Assembly: GCF_039822625.1 (NCBI RefSeq)
Contig: NZ_JBDLLG010000012.1
Span: forward strand, 79,883 to 143,882
Direction: 5' to 3'
DNA from: Marinimicrobium locisalis
GTDB taxonomy: Bacteria; Pseudomonadota; Gammaproteobacteria; Pseudomonadales; Cellvibrionaceae
DNA length: 64,000 bases
The position numbers were made by a program, and so were the translations under genes. Below the pieces are notes generated by a model. The model saw only the letters and a list, made by a program, of their open reading frames with translations. It searched no databases and was not told the DNA's origin. Shown here piece by piece: positions 9,381-17,816 of the stretch (the first letter of the stretch is position 1; each line of letters opens with the position of its first letter).

Positions 9381-10502
9381 TTACTGCCAAGTGTAACTCA
9401 GAGGGTTCGCCAGAGTCCCCTCGGGCTCGAACCGATTGCCAGACAAACTGATTCGGCCGCTCTGCATCGCGGGCACCAACTGCCCATCACGCTCAAGCAT
9501 CCCCAACAGTTGCGAGCGGTCCCCTTCGACCATCAACCTGAGGGTCAACACGCCGGGGCGCAAGGTAATCAGTCCCGCACGACGCACCATGGCGAGGTCT
9601 TCGAGGTACCGCTCCACCGCCTTGTACTCCCCGAAACCGTCCACGCCACCGACCTGCATCACCACCGTCCCGGGGCCTTCCTCCCGAGGTACGATGGCGT
9701 ACAGACTGGCGAAGTGGTTGGCGGTTTCATCAATCGCCTGGGACAGAACGCCCTCGACCGAATCGGCTCGCACATAAAACGTGGGGTTGCCGAGGTTGTG
9801 GTACAGCTGCCAATCCGAACGCCACTGCCCGCCGGTGGTTTCACTGTACCGCCCCACCAAAATCGCCTCCGCGTCATAGCGTTGCGAGGCTTTGCGAATG
9901 GCCTCCTCGTCCAGTTCCCAGAGCTGGCGCGCCTGCAGTGCCAAGCGGTCTTCCAGGTCATTTAGCGGCACCACCAGGGGCAGCCCCCGCACGCGGGCTC
10001 TGGCGCGCAGCTGCTCGCGCCGTTCGCTATCGGAAACACGGCTAAGGTCGCCGCCCTCCCGAGTCACCATCCAAACCAGAACACCCGGCCGGTTCGCCGG
10101 CCAAAGCGACAAGTTGGCCGAGCGCAGCAACCGCTCCACCTCGACCGAGGAAAATCTCATCACCAGGCGGCTCGCGGGGCGCGCCTCACCACCCACCTCC
10201 ACGGTCTCCCGGGTGGAGCCGTAGTTGAACTCGGTAATAAACCCTTCCGCCCGTGTCAGCGCCTCCTGCACCTGCGGGTGCTCTCGGGCCTGGGTATCGC
10301 CGGTCACTCTAACCACCAGGTCGGCCAGCCCCTCGCGCGCGGCGCGCTGGCGCTCCGCCTCCGACTGGGAGGTCACCAACACCTCTGCCGTATACAGGTC
10401 CACCACCTGATCGGCGCGGACGACGGTGGCCATGGCCAACCCCACCAGAATCACGCCCAGGGACCGGACACATGCCGTTGCTGTTGCCAATGCTCGCCTC
10501 AA
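9381..10502 (-). CDS. DUF2066 domain protein, exported
   Basis: Function unknown. The 373-residue product has a hydrophobic signal-like N terminus (VRSLGVILVGLAMATVVRA) predicted to direct it to the periplasm. This is followed by the DUF2066 region with VDLYTAEVLVTSQSEAERQ and, further on, VVRVTGD and RLVMRFSS. No catalytic motif is seen. It is co-directional with hda, and the location divergent from purM is a conserved neighbourhood for this family. The start was kept at 10502 because it supplies a basic n-region before the signal segment; a slightly later start is possible. Confidence 0.8.
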   Translation of the reverse strand: MRRALATATACVRSLGVILVGLAMATVVRADQVVDLYTAEVLVTSQSEAERQRAAREGLADLVVRVTGDTQAREHPQVQEALTRAEGFITEFNYGSTRETVEVGGEARPASRLVMRFSSVEVERLLRSANLSLWPANRPGVLVWMVTREGGDLSRVSDSERREQLRARARVRGLPLVVPLNDLEDRLALQARQLWELDEEAIRKASQRYDAEAILVGRYSETTGGQWRSDWQLYHNLGNPTFYVRADSVEGVLSQAIDETANHFASLYAIVPREEGPGTVVMQVGGVDGFGEYKAVERYLEDLAMVRRAGLITLRPGVLTLRLMVEGDRSQLLGMLERDGQLVPAMQSGRISLSGNRFEPEGTLANPLSYTWQ

Positions 10503-10646
10503 GGTATCGCCTCTGTCGTTGTACGCGGTTTCGCACCCGGTCGCCCGTGGTGGCGGCTAAAGGGCCGCATTGTAGCAGGCTGTGGAATTGGCGAAAGGTT
10601 CCCCGGCACGCGCAAACCGGGACTCGCTCGCATTTCGACCATAAAC

Positions 10647-10655
10647 TGATAGAAT
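10647..10655 (+). promoter_or_regulatory. Extended -10 promoter for purM
   Basis: TGATAGAAT at 10647-10655 combines a TG extension with a good -10 hexamer, TAGAAT, about 75 bases before the purM ATG. The hexamer 17 bases upstream (CTCGCA) is a poor -35, consistent with an extended -10 promoter. No PurR operator was recognised. Confidence 0.45.
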
Positions 10656-10730
10656 ACGCGGCCATCGAATTCACTCAATCCCGTCCAGCGCGGCAGCCCG
10701 CTGCCGTCATTCCGAGAGCACAGCCCATTC

Positions 10731-11789
10731 ATGACTGAAAAACACCCGAAACCGTCACTGAGTTATAAAGATGCCGGCGTCGATATCGACGCGGGGGAAG
10801 CCCTGGTCGAGCGCATTAAAGGCGTGGCCAAACGGACCCGCCGCCCCGAAGTCCTCGGTGGGCTCGGCGGCTTCGGCGCTCTGTGCGAGCTACCGAAGGG
10901 CTACCGCGAGCCGGTGCTGGTTTCCGGCACCGATGGGGTGGGCACCAAGCTACGCCTGGCCATGAACCTCAAGCGCCACGACACCATCGGTATTGATCTG
11001 GTGGCCATGTGTGTGAACGACTTGGTGGTGGCGGGCGCCGAGCCGCTGTTTTTCCTGGATTACTACGCCACCGGCAAACTCAATGTGGATGTCGCGGCGG
11101 ACGTGGTGACCGGTATCGGCGCCGGCTGCGAGCAGGCCGGCTGCGCACTGGTCGGGGGCGAAACCGCCGAAATGCCCGGCATGTACGAGGGCGACGATTA
11201 CGACCTGGCCGGCTTTTGCGTCGGCGTCGTGGAGAAATCGGACATCATCGACGGCAAGAAAGTCGCCGCCGGAGACAGCCTGATCGCCCTGGCTTCCAGT
11301 GGGCCCCACTCGAACGGCTACTCCCTGATCCGCAAGGTGATTGAGGTCAGCGGCGCCGACCTGAGCCAGGACTGCGATGGTCAGCCCCTGAGCGATGCTC
11401 TGATGGCACCTACCCGAATTTACGTCAAACCGCTGCTGGAGCTGATTCGCAGCTCGGAAGTCCACGCGCTCTCTCATATTACCGGTGGCGGGCTGCTAGA
11501 AAATATTCCACGCGTACTGCCCGAGGATTGCAAGGCGGTGATCGACACCCAGCGGTGGGAAATGCCCGCCGTGTTCCGCTGGCTGCAACAGGCCGGAAAC
11601 GTGGCCTCTCGCGAGATGTATCGCACCTTTAACTGCGGTGTGGGCATGGTGCTCGCCGTACCCGCCGCGCGTGAAGCCGAAGCGTTGGAACTGTTGCGCC
11701 AGGCCGGCGAACAGGCTTTCACGATTGGCAATATTGCCCCGAGGGAAGGAGATGAGGAACAGGTCGAACTACAGGGGGTGAGTGCTTGA
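10731..11789 (+). CDS. purM: Phosphoribosylformylglycinamidine cyclo-ligase (AIR synthase)
   Basis: Fifth step of de novo purine synthesis: ATP-dependent cyclisation of FGAM to aminoimidazole ribonucleotide in the cytoplasm. The 352-residue protein has the PurM-like N-terminal domain, beginning SYKDAGVDIDAGEALVERIK and followed by VSGTDGVGTKLRLA. It also has MCVNDLVVAGAEPLFFLDY and GGETAEMPGMY, the family nucleotide/metal motifs. The C-terminal domain contains SSGPHSNGYSLIRKV and HITGGGLLENIPR. Full length. It is translationally coupled to purN: the stop overlaps the purN start. Confidence 0.97.
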   Translation: MTEKHPKPSLSYKDAGVDIDAGEALVERIKGVAKRTRRPEVLGGLGGFGALCELPKGYREPVLVSGTDGVGTKLRLAMNLKRHDTIGIDLVAMCVNDLVVAGAEPLFFLDYYATGKLNVDVAADVVTGIGAGCEQAGCALVGGETAEMPGMYEGDDYDLAGFCVGVVEKSDIIDGKKVAAGDSLIALASSGPHSNGYSLIRKVIEVSGADLSQDCDGQPLSDALMAPTRIYVKPLLELIRSSEVHALSHITGGGLLENIPRVLPEDCKAVIDTQRWEMPAVFRWLQQAGNVASREMYRTFNCGVGMVLAVPAAREAEALELLRQAGEQAFTIGNIAPREGDEEQVELQGVSA

Positions 11790-12451
11790 GTCAGACCCAT
11801 CCTCTGCGTGTTGTCGTTCTGATCAGTGGCAGCGGCTCCAACCTCCAGGCGCTGATCGATGGACAAAAACAGGGCGAGCTCCCTGTCGAGATCGTCGCGG
11901 TCATCAGCAACCGGGCCGCTGTGCGCGGATTGCAGCGGGCCGAACAGGCCGGCATACCCGCTCTGATCCTGGACCATACCCAATACGAGTCTCGGGAAGC
12001 CTTCGACGAAGCCCTGCAAGCTCAGATCGACGAATATCGCCCGGAGCTGGTGGTACTGGCGGGTTTTATGCGTATTCTCACCCCCGGTTTCACCCGTCAC
12101 TACGAGGGCCGGATGTTCAACATCCACCCCTCCCTGCTCCCCAAGTACCAGGGGCTGCACACCCACCAACGGGTGCTGGATGCTGGCGAGAGCGAACACG
12201 GCGTGACCGTGCATTTCGTAACCCCCGAGCTCGACGGCGGCCCCCCCGTGATTCAAGCGCGAGTGCCCGTGCTTGAAGGCGATACGGCCGAGACCCTGGC
12301 CGCCCGTGTGCAACAGCAGGAACACAGCATTTACCCCCTGGCGGTTAAATGGTTTGCCCAGGGGCGCCTGCAAATGAAATCGGGAAAAGCGTTACTGGAT
12401 AACGAACCTTTAGGGCCTCAAGGGTATCTAATGGGTACCACTCAGCCCTGA
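11786..12451 (+). CDS. purN: Phosphoribosylglycinamide formyltransferase
   Basis: Third step of de novo purine synthesis; it transfers a formyl group from 10-formyl-THF to GAR. The 221-residue protein shows the N-terminal phosphate loop LISGSGSNLQALID, the formyltransferase active-site motif MRILTPGF, and the catalytic asparagine/histidine region FNIHPSLLPKYQGLHTH. The aspartate is in HFVTPELDGGP. The start is a TTG that overlaps the purM stop (TTGA, 11786-11789), giving MSQTHPLRVVVLISG. No ATG exists in this frame at a sensible position. This implies translational coupling and possibly lower PurN output. Confidence 0.95.
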   Translation: MSQTHPLRVVVLISGSGSNLQALIDGQKQGELPVEIVAVISNRAAVRGLQRAEQAGIPALILDHTQYESREAFDEALQAQIDEYRPELVVLAGFMRILTPGFTRHYEGRMFNIHPSLLPKYQGLHTHQRVLDAGESEHGVTVHFVTPELDGGPPVIQARVPVLEGDTAETLAARVQQQEHSIYPLAVKWFAQGRLQMKSGKALLDNEPLGPQGYLMGTTQP

Positions 12452-12474
12452 TTTGTACGCCAAGGAGCCATTTT

Positions 12475-13188
12475 ATGCCCCTGAAACCCCTCTTAACCGT
12501 TGCCGCTCTAGCCCTGAGCGCCGCGTTTGCCCCCGCCCTTGAGGCGGAGATGCCTAAAAGTTTCAAAAATGAGTACTCCACGCGCATTTTTGGCATCAAA
12601 GTCACCGTAACCCACGAATTATCCGACCTGAAGAATGAAGGGCAACAGTTGCGGTTCGAGGCTGACTCGTGGATTGGCAACATTGAAGAAATTTCCCAAT
12701 TCCACTGGAATGAAGGCGTGGTGCAGCCACAAAAATACTTCTATAAGCGCCGGGGCCTGGGTCGGGACCGGGATGCGGAGCTGACATTCGACTGGGAGGC
12801 TGAGCGGGTGACTAATGACGTTCAGGGGAAAAGCTGGGATATGGATATCCACAAAAACGTGCAGGACAAGCTGAGCTACCAAGTTCAGCTCCAGAAAGAC
12901 ATGATCGCCGGCAAGGACAACCTGGTCTACCCCATCGCCGACGGGGGAGAGATGAAAGTGTATCGATTTGAAATTGTCTCCGAAGAGCGGTTGAATACAC
13001 CGATGGGGCCGGTCGACACCGTCAAGGTCAAACGCAGCCGGGACGACGATGACCGGGCCACCTTCGCTTGGCTGGCTCCCAAATGGGATTATCTGCTGGT
13101 GCGTCTGGAACAACGCGAGGATGGCGACTCGCACACCATCAATATCGATAAGGCGCGAATCAACGGCAAGACCATTGAGGCGTTTTGA
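12475..13188 (+). CDS. DUF3108 domain protein, periplasmic
   Basis: Function unknown. The 237-residue product carries a clear signal peptide (MPLKPLLTVAALALSAAFAPALEAEM, cleavage near residue 24). The mature part is beta-rich, with YSTRIFGIKVTVTHEL and YRFEIVSEERLNTPMGPVDTVKVKR, typical of DUF3108 lipocalin-like proteins. It begins 23 bases after purN with an AGGAG ribosome-binding site, so it is probably the third gene of the purMN transcript. The same purM-purN-DUF3108 order is known from other Gammaproteobacteria. The link to purine synthesis may be positional only. Confidence 0.8.
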   Translation: MPLKPLLTVAALALSAAFAPALEAEMPKSFKNEYSTRIFGIKVTVTHELSDLKNEGQQLRFEADSWIGNIEEISQFHWNEGVVQPQKYFYKRRGLGRDRDAELTFDWEAERVTNDVQGKSWDMDIHKNVQDKLSYQVQLQKDMIAGKDNLVYPIADGGEMKVYRFEIVSEERLNTPMGPVDTVKVKRSRDDDDRATFAWLAPKWDYLLVRLEQREDGDSHTINIDKARINGKTIEAF

Positions 13189-13294
13189 GAGCCGATTTCG
13201 GGTGACCCTGGGGCCAAAAGGTTGTAATTCCGTGCCACTGCCCCCACCCACCTAAAACGACTTTACATTCACCCAAAAACCAATAGGTTATTTT

Positions 13295-13780
13295 ATGAGC
13301 ATTTCCAACAACAGCGTCGTCAGCTTTCATTACACCCTGACCGACAGCGACGGCAAGCAGCTGGACCAGTCAACCGACGAGCGTGGTCCGCTGACCTACC
13401 TGCACGGCGCTGGCAACATCATCCCCGGCCTTGAAAAGCAGCTCGAAGGCAAAGCGGTGGGTGATAAGCTGACCGCCCAAGTACCGGCGGCCGAAGCTTA
13501 TGGTGAGCGCAGTGACAACCTGATCCAGGAACTGCCCGCCAATATGTTTACCGGCGTGGAAAAAGTGGAAGAGGGCATGGAATTTCAAGCCCAGACCGAG
13601 CAAGGCACTCAGATCGTGCGCGTGGCCAAGGTGGACGGCGATACCGTCACTATCGACGCCAACCATCCGCTTGCGGGCGTGGACCTGAACTTCGATGTAG
13701 AGGTCACCGAGGTGCGTGACGCCACCGAAGAAGAAGTATCCCACGGCCACGTCCACGGTCCCGATGGTGAAGAGCACTAA
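13295..13780 (+). CDS. FKBP-type peptidyl-prolyl isomerase (SlyD-like)
   Basis: Cytoplasmic prolyl isomerase and chaperone. The 161-residue protein has the split FKBP domain of SlyD: VVSFHYTLTDSDGKQLDQS, then YLHGAGNIIPGLEKQLEGK. These are followed by the insert-in-flap chaperone segment (about 70-125, ending HPLAGVDLNFDVEV). The C-terminal tail is short (EVSHGHVHGPDGEEH) with a few histidines, not the long metal-binding His/Cys tail of E. coli SlyD. Nickel handling is therefore less likely. The gene stands alone before a strong terminator. Confidence 0.88.
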   Translation: MSISNNSVVSFHYTLTDSDGKQLDQSTDERGPLTYLHGAGNIIPGLEKQLEGKAVGDKLTAQVPAAEAYGERSDNLIQELPANMFTGVEKVEEGMEFQAQTEQGTQIVRVAKVDGDTVTIDANHPLAGVDLNFDVEVTEVRDATEEEVSHGHVHGPDGEEH

Positions 13781-13821
13781 GCGAAACCCCGCTCAGGCAT
13801 CTTCCGGTGCCGATTCAAAAA

Positions 13822-13850
13822 AGCCCCGGTTCGTACACCGAACCGGGGCT
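13822..13850. terminator. Bidirectional intrinsic terminator
   Basis: A 12-bp GC-rich stem, AGCCCCGGTTCG paired across a five-base loop, flanked by six A residues on the left and seven T residues on the right. It serves the FKBP gene on the plus strand. On the minus strand it sits about 60 bases after the carboxypeptidase gene stop. Confidence 0.92.
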
Positions 13851-13912
13851 TTTTTTATGGGCGCCGCCTTTAGCCATGCAGCGAGTAGCGTGGCGACGAT
13901 GTCAAAGGGCGG

Positions 13913-15040
13913 TTAAACCACTTTGATGTGCCAGGGCTCAAAGCGAACCCCATACTGGTTGTCCTTCGTGTAGCGGATTTGCACGTACCCGAGATCCTGC
14001 ATTCGCTTAAATTCGTCGGTTTCGGCGAATTTGTCCGTGAAATTGGAATAACCCCAGCCCACACGGCCCACATCAAAATCCCCCACACCGTGGTAGCTAT
14101 GCCCGGGGGGAGCCAGGGAACGAGAGGCCTTGGAAAGATTGTAATGCGATTCCAGGCATTTCGAGACAAACAGATGCATCTGTTTGACGTTCCCCCGAAT
14201 ACCGGAGGTGAGGATCACCGTATCGCCAATATCCTTGCGCAGCTTTTCATAGTAGGCCGAGGAGTCGCCCCGCAACAGGAAGTGCCCCGAATAGGGAATT
14301 TTAACCGCTTCTTGCTCGGGAATCTTGGCGGTCAGATCCTTAGTCACCTTCTCGCCATAAAAGCCGTATTTCTGCGCTTCGGTAAAGAAGAGCTTTTCGA
14401 TCATGTCGAGCTCGACCGCGCTGAACTCGCCAATCTCGGAGTAGCGCTTGCCGTATTTGAACAGTTCATCAAACGCCAAGAGGTTGTAGTTGCCATGGCC
14501 CACCAGTCGCTCGGCGCGCTGGAACCGCAGATGCAGTGAATGCAGGGTCGCCCGCTCGGCTTCCGGCAGGAAAATATCATCGATAAAGTCGCCATTAAAG
14601 TTGCGCACTTTCTCCAGTTGCAACTCTCGCGGGCTCTCTAATGCGAGCTCTCCCCTCTGGGCTTCCACCGGTGAATGTGCCGGAGCACCCGAAGTAGGTT
14701 CTACCGGCGGAAGATTCAGAGCGATGTCGGAGGGCGTGGCCATGGAGGGTTGTGCGGCCAATTCCTCGGCCAACTCGTCAAGACTGGGCAACTCTGTCGC
14801 TTGAGCGATTTTCGCTCGCAGCACAGAGTCGCGCCCCGGTTCGGGACGAAGCTGGGCGGCCACCTCGGCCTTCTCCCGTTCGCCGATCGCAAAGGGGTCG
14901 TCGTCCATCACGTAATAGCCACTGTCCGACCACACGTCCCGGGATTTGGCGCCGTTTTGAGCCATTTGCCAAAGGTAGGCGTTGCCCGCGGTGAAGCCCA
15001 CACCGGACACAAGGCCGACGAGTAAGTCTCTGCGTTTCAC
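13913..15040 (-). CDS. M15-family D-alanyl-D-alanine carboxypeptidase-like protein
   Basis: Probable zinc peptidase acting on peptidoglycan stem peptides in the periplasm. The 375-residue protein begins MKRRDLLVGLVSGVGF, a hydrophobic export segment with a twin-arginine-like start. The C-terminal third (about 240-375) is the VanY/M15 domain. It has SYHGVGDFDVG, matching the SxHxxGxxxD zinc signature, and FEPWH, supplying the catalytic glutamate and third zinc ligand. The central 40-230 region is low in recognisable motifs and has an acidic/Ala-rich linker. The zinc and catalytic residues are all present, so activity is expected. Carboxypeptidase versus endopeptidase specificity is open. Confidence 0.8.
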   Translation of the reverse strand: MKRRDLLVGLVSGVGFTAGNAYLWQMAQNGAKSRDVWSDSGYYVMDDDPFAIGEREKAEVAAQLRPEPGRDSVLRAKIAQATELPSLDELAEELAAQPSMATPSDIALNLPPVEPTSGAPAHSPVEAQRGELALESPRELQLEKVRNFNGDFIDDIFLPEAERATLHSLHLRFQRAERLVGHGNYNLLAFDELFKYGKRYSEIGEFSAVELDMIEKLFFTEAQKYGFYGEKVTKDLTAKIPEQEAVKIPYSGHFLLRGDSSAYYEKLRKDIGDTVILTSGIRGNVKQMHLFVSKCLESHYNLSKASRSLAPPGHSYHGVGDFDVGRVGWGYSNFTDKFAETDEFKRMQDLGYVQIRYTKDNQYGVRFEPWHIKVV

Positions 15041-15700
15041 CGTTCCTCTCTTCTCTGCTCACTAAAATTCAGTCTGACGCACCGCCCATACCCGGCGGAG
15101 AGTGTGAATCCTCTGCTGTGCCTGTTTCGAACGCTGGCGAAAAACACTCAAAGAGCCGCGAACGACTCGTAAAAGCACGTTGCCAGCTCAAAGGCTGGCT
15201 TCCTAACTATAGCGGATTGGGGCACGTTTTTCAGTGTCTGCTTATATCAATTATTCTGGTTATCACCGATATCTATAAAAACCCGTTTCCACTTCACAAA
15301 ATGGCGGCCGTTTCAGAGAAAACTTTAGACGCAGCCGATCGCTCCCGTCGCGATCGAGTAGATGATTTTTTCATATTGAAGGGAGGCCGCTAAAAAGCCT
15401 GCCTATAAAAACGAGACTTCCGGCGACTTTTAAACTCAGAGAGTATTACCCTCTCACCTGTATATTCTATTCGAGAATCAGCTAGCGCTACGGAGGGTTG
15501 AGCCGCTCTAGCCCCGCCTTTGCCGCTGCTATACTTCTCATTGAGGCCGTCATTTTGTCAGCCGCAGCCCCAAGCGGGGGTTTTTTAGAATGCCTGCAGC
15601 GGGGCATCACAGGCACCATGGGCACGGCGCCCTCACATCGTTCGGCGTCGTTGCCATGCGCCCACGCATCGGGTCCATCTTTTAACCAAAGGTGAATTGC
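15041..15700. other. 660-base gene-free, AT-richer region
   Basis: Separates the divergent carboxypeptidase and membrane-protein genes. The longest reading frame (15118-15393) has no family resemblance and no ribosome-binding site, so it is not called. The stretch is visibly richer in A/T than its neighbours around 15200-15480. It contains two inverted repeats: GCCAGC/GCTGGC at 15182-15199 and CGATCGC/GCGATCG at 15336-15356. A short CCCC-AAGC-GGGG hairpin followed by six T residues (15568-15586) resembles a terminator. Because no coding gene precedes that terminator, a small RNA ending there is possible, but no promoter was securely identified. Confidence 0.4.
15568..15586 (+). terminator. 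Terminator-like hairpin with T run, no gene before it
   Basis: A four-pair CCCC/GGGG stem with an AAGC loop, followed by GTTTTTT. The stem is short, so it would be weak. It may mark the 3' end of an unannotated small RNA, or be fortuitous. Confidence 0.35.
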
Positions 15701-16255
15701 ATGAGACGTCATTTCTACTTGAGCGACGACTTGGACGACCTGGAACAGTTAGAAAAGGATCTGGAGCGCCAAAACATTGAACGGCCCCAAATCCACATCC
15801 TCAGCAACAATGACGCGGGCCTGGAAACCCACCACCTCAACCAGGTGGAATCCCTCCTACGCAAGGATGTGGTGCACTCCGGGATGATGGGGTTCCTCGT
15901 GGGGCTCGTGGTGGCCGCCATCCCCCTCGTGGTGGCCTACCTGATTGGCATCAGTGAAACTTATCTTTGGGTACCCGTTATTTTCTTCTCTGTCATCCTT
16001 CTGGGCTTCTGCACCTGGGAGGGGGGGCTGGTAGGCATCCAGCGCCCCAACCGCCACTATGAGAAGTTTGAGCGGGCCCTAAACTCGGGCCGGCACCTGC
16101 TGATAGTGGACGTCAAACCCAGCGAAGAGCAGCGCCTGCATGAGATCATTACCGAGCACCCTCGCTGTGAAGATGTCGGCCTGGGTGAGCCGGTGCCCAA
16201 CTGGGTAATAGGCATGCAGAAACAGTGGGGAAAGTTCATTCGCTGGGCCCCCTAA
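15701..16255 (+). CDS. Small inner-membrane protein of unknown function
   Basis: The start is the ATG at 15701, with AAAGGTG seven bases upstream; a GTG nine bases earlier lacks such a site. The 184-residue product begins with an acidic soluble segment (YLSDDLDDLEQLEKDLE) predicted helical. Two membrane spans follow at about residues 64-88 and 92-112. The C-terminal soluble domain (about 120-184) has a short beta-strand-like HLLIVDVKPSEEQ. The topology resembles small gammaproteobacterial proteins with a cytoplasmic stress-protein-like domain around two helices, but I do not recognise a characterised family. No operon partner; a hairpin follows the stop. Confidence 0.7.
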   Translation: MRRHFYLSDDLDDLEQLEKDLERQNIERPQIHILSNNDAGLETHHLNQVESLLRKDVVHSGMMGFLVGLVVAAIPLVVAYLIGISETYLWVPVIFFSVILLGFCTWEGGLVGIQRPNRHYEKFERALNSGRHLLIVDVKPSEEQRLHEIITEHPRCEDVGLGEPVPNWVIGMQKQWGKFIRWAP

Positions 16256-16278
16256 CCGGCCCCTTCGATGGGCCGGTT
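16254..16278 (+). terminator. Hairpin directly after the membrane-protein gene
   Basis: A perfect 9-bp stem, AACCGGCCC/GGGCCGGTT, with a seven-base loop, overlapping the stop codon of the preceding gene. There is no T run, so it may be a weak terminator or a 3'-end stabiliser rather than a classical terminator. Confidence 0.4.
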
Positions 16279-16422
16279 CCCGGTGCGGGCTCGCGCCCAG
16301 ACCGCTTGGCCATGGCGTTCGACAGCGGGGGCTTCCCATACGGCACCGTTCCCCTGCGAATGTCGGCGTCCAATCAAGCGACGGCGCCCATCCGATAAAA
16401 GGCACCGACGGAGCAGACCGTT

Positions 16423-17793
16423 ATGATACTGGTCCTCGTTCTCGTGTTGCTGGTAGCGGGCACGCTTTTGTTCCATTTCATCAGCCCGTGGTGGTTCACG
16501 GCGATTGCCTCCAACTGGGGGGATATCGACACCACCATTACCATCACCTTTTGGGTCACTGGCTTTGTATTCGTGGCGGTAAACCTGTTTCTCGCCTACG
16601 CCATCTTCCGCCACCGAAACCGCGGCGGACACAACGGCCGGGCGGGGCAAAAAGCCCATTACCAGCCGGAAAACAAACCGCTAGAGCTCTGGTTAACAGT
16701 CATCACTAGCGTGGGCATCGCCGCCATGCTCGCCCCCGGGCTTTTCGTCTGGGCCAAGGTGGTGGACGCGCCCGAGGATTCTCTACGCTTTGAGGTCCTC
16801 GGCCAACAGTGGCACTGGATGTACCGTTTCCCAGGTGAAGACAACACCTTCGGCGCTACCCATCCCCGCTATTTCAGTCAATCCAACCCCTTTGGCCTGG
16901 ACCCGAACGACCCCCACGGCGGAGACGATCGCCTGGTTATGACCAATGAGCTACACCTGCCCGTTGACCACTCAGTCAAGGCGGTGCTTCGCTCCCGAGA
17001 TGTGCTGCACAATTTCGCGGTGCCCCAGTTTCGAGTCAAAATGGATATGGTGCCCGGAATGGTCAGCTCGATGTGGTTCGAGCCCACCCGGGAGGGCCGG
17101 TTTGATGTGTTGTGCATGGAGCTTTGCGGCATGGCTCACCACACCATGCGCGGTCAAGTGGTCATCGAGCCCGAGGACGACTACCAAACCTGGCTGAGCA
17201 GCCACCCCACCTTCACCCAAACTCAGGCGCCCAGCCGCGCCGACACTGAACGGGGCGAGCAGCTCTACGCCCCTTGCGCCAGTTGCCACGGCCCCAATGG
17301 CGCTGGCCAACAGAATATGAACGCCCCGCGCTTGAGCCATCTGGAGCCCTGGTACCTGGAGCGCCAATTGCACTTTTACAGAGAAGGCGTTCGGGGCGCT
17401 CACCAGGACGATACCTACGGACAGCAAATGGCCGGCATGGTCTCCACCCTGACCGATGACCAGGCCGTGGCCGACGTGTCCGCCTATATTAGCGCCCTGG
17501 AGAGTGAAGCCCCCTCCCCCACTGTTGAAGGCAATGCCGAGCGCGGCGCCCGCCTTTATCGCAGCTGCAGCAATTGCCACGGCGACCAGGGCCAGGGCAA
17601 CTACGCGACCAATGCACCAGCGCTCGCGGGCCAACATGACTGGTACCTGCGCCGACAACTTCAACACTTTAAGCGGGGCGTTCGGGGCAGCCATGAAGGT
17701 GATTATTACGGCCCTCAAATGATTCTGATGGCAAACACTCTGCATGATGAACGGGCCATTGATGACTTGGTGGCCTACATAAATCGTCTGTGA
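16423..17793 (+). CDS. coxB: Cytochrome c oxidase subunit II with two c-type haem domains
   Basis: Electron-entry subunit of an aa3-type oxidase. N-terminal membrane spans (about residues 1-20 and 44-64) precede the cupredoxin domain. Its CuA site is visible as CMELCGMAHHTM (two cysteines and histidine) plus the upstream histidine in RDVLHNFAVP. Two cytochrome c domains are fused at the C terminus, with CASCHG near residue 285 and CSNCHG near residue 384. Each is followed by a candidate methionine ligand (QQMAGM and PQMILM). At 456 residues it is much longer than a plain subunit II. It is the first gene of a six-gene oxidase operon, 23 bases before coxA. Confidence 0.94.
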   Translation: MILVLVLVLLVAGTLLFHFISPWWFTAIASNWGDIDTTITITFWVTGFVFVAVNLFLAYAIFRHRNRGGHNGRAGQKAHYQPENKPLELWLTVITSVGIAAMLAPGLFVWAKVVDAPEDSLRFEVLGQQWHWMYRFPGEDNTFGATHPRYFSQSNPFGLDPNDPHGGDDRLVMTNELHLPVDHSVKAVLRSRDVLHNFAVPQFRVKMDMVPGMVSSMWFEPTREGRFDVLCMELCGMAHHTMRGQVVIEPEDDYQTWLSSHPTFTQTQAPSRADTERGEQLYAPCASCHGPNGAGQQNMNAPRLSHLEPWYLERQLHFYREGVRGAHQDDTYGQQMAGMVSTLTDDQAVADVSAYISALESEAPSPTVEGNAERGARLYRSCSNCHGDQGQGNYATNAPALAGQHDWYLRRQLQHFKRGVRGSHEGDYYGPQMILMANTLHDERAIDDLVAYINRL

Positions 17794-17816
17794 CATCCAT
17801 CCGCTGAGGACCCGGC

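Noticed and set aside
15118..15393. 91-codon frame in the 15.0-15.7 kb gap
   Set aside because: No Shine-Dalgarno site, no family resemblance, and composition follows AT-rich non-coding sequence.
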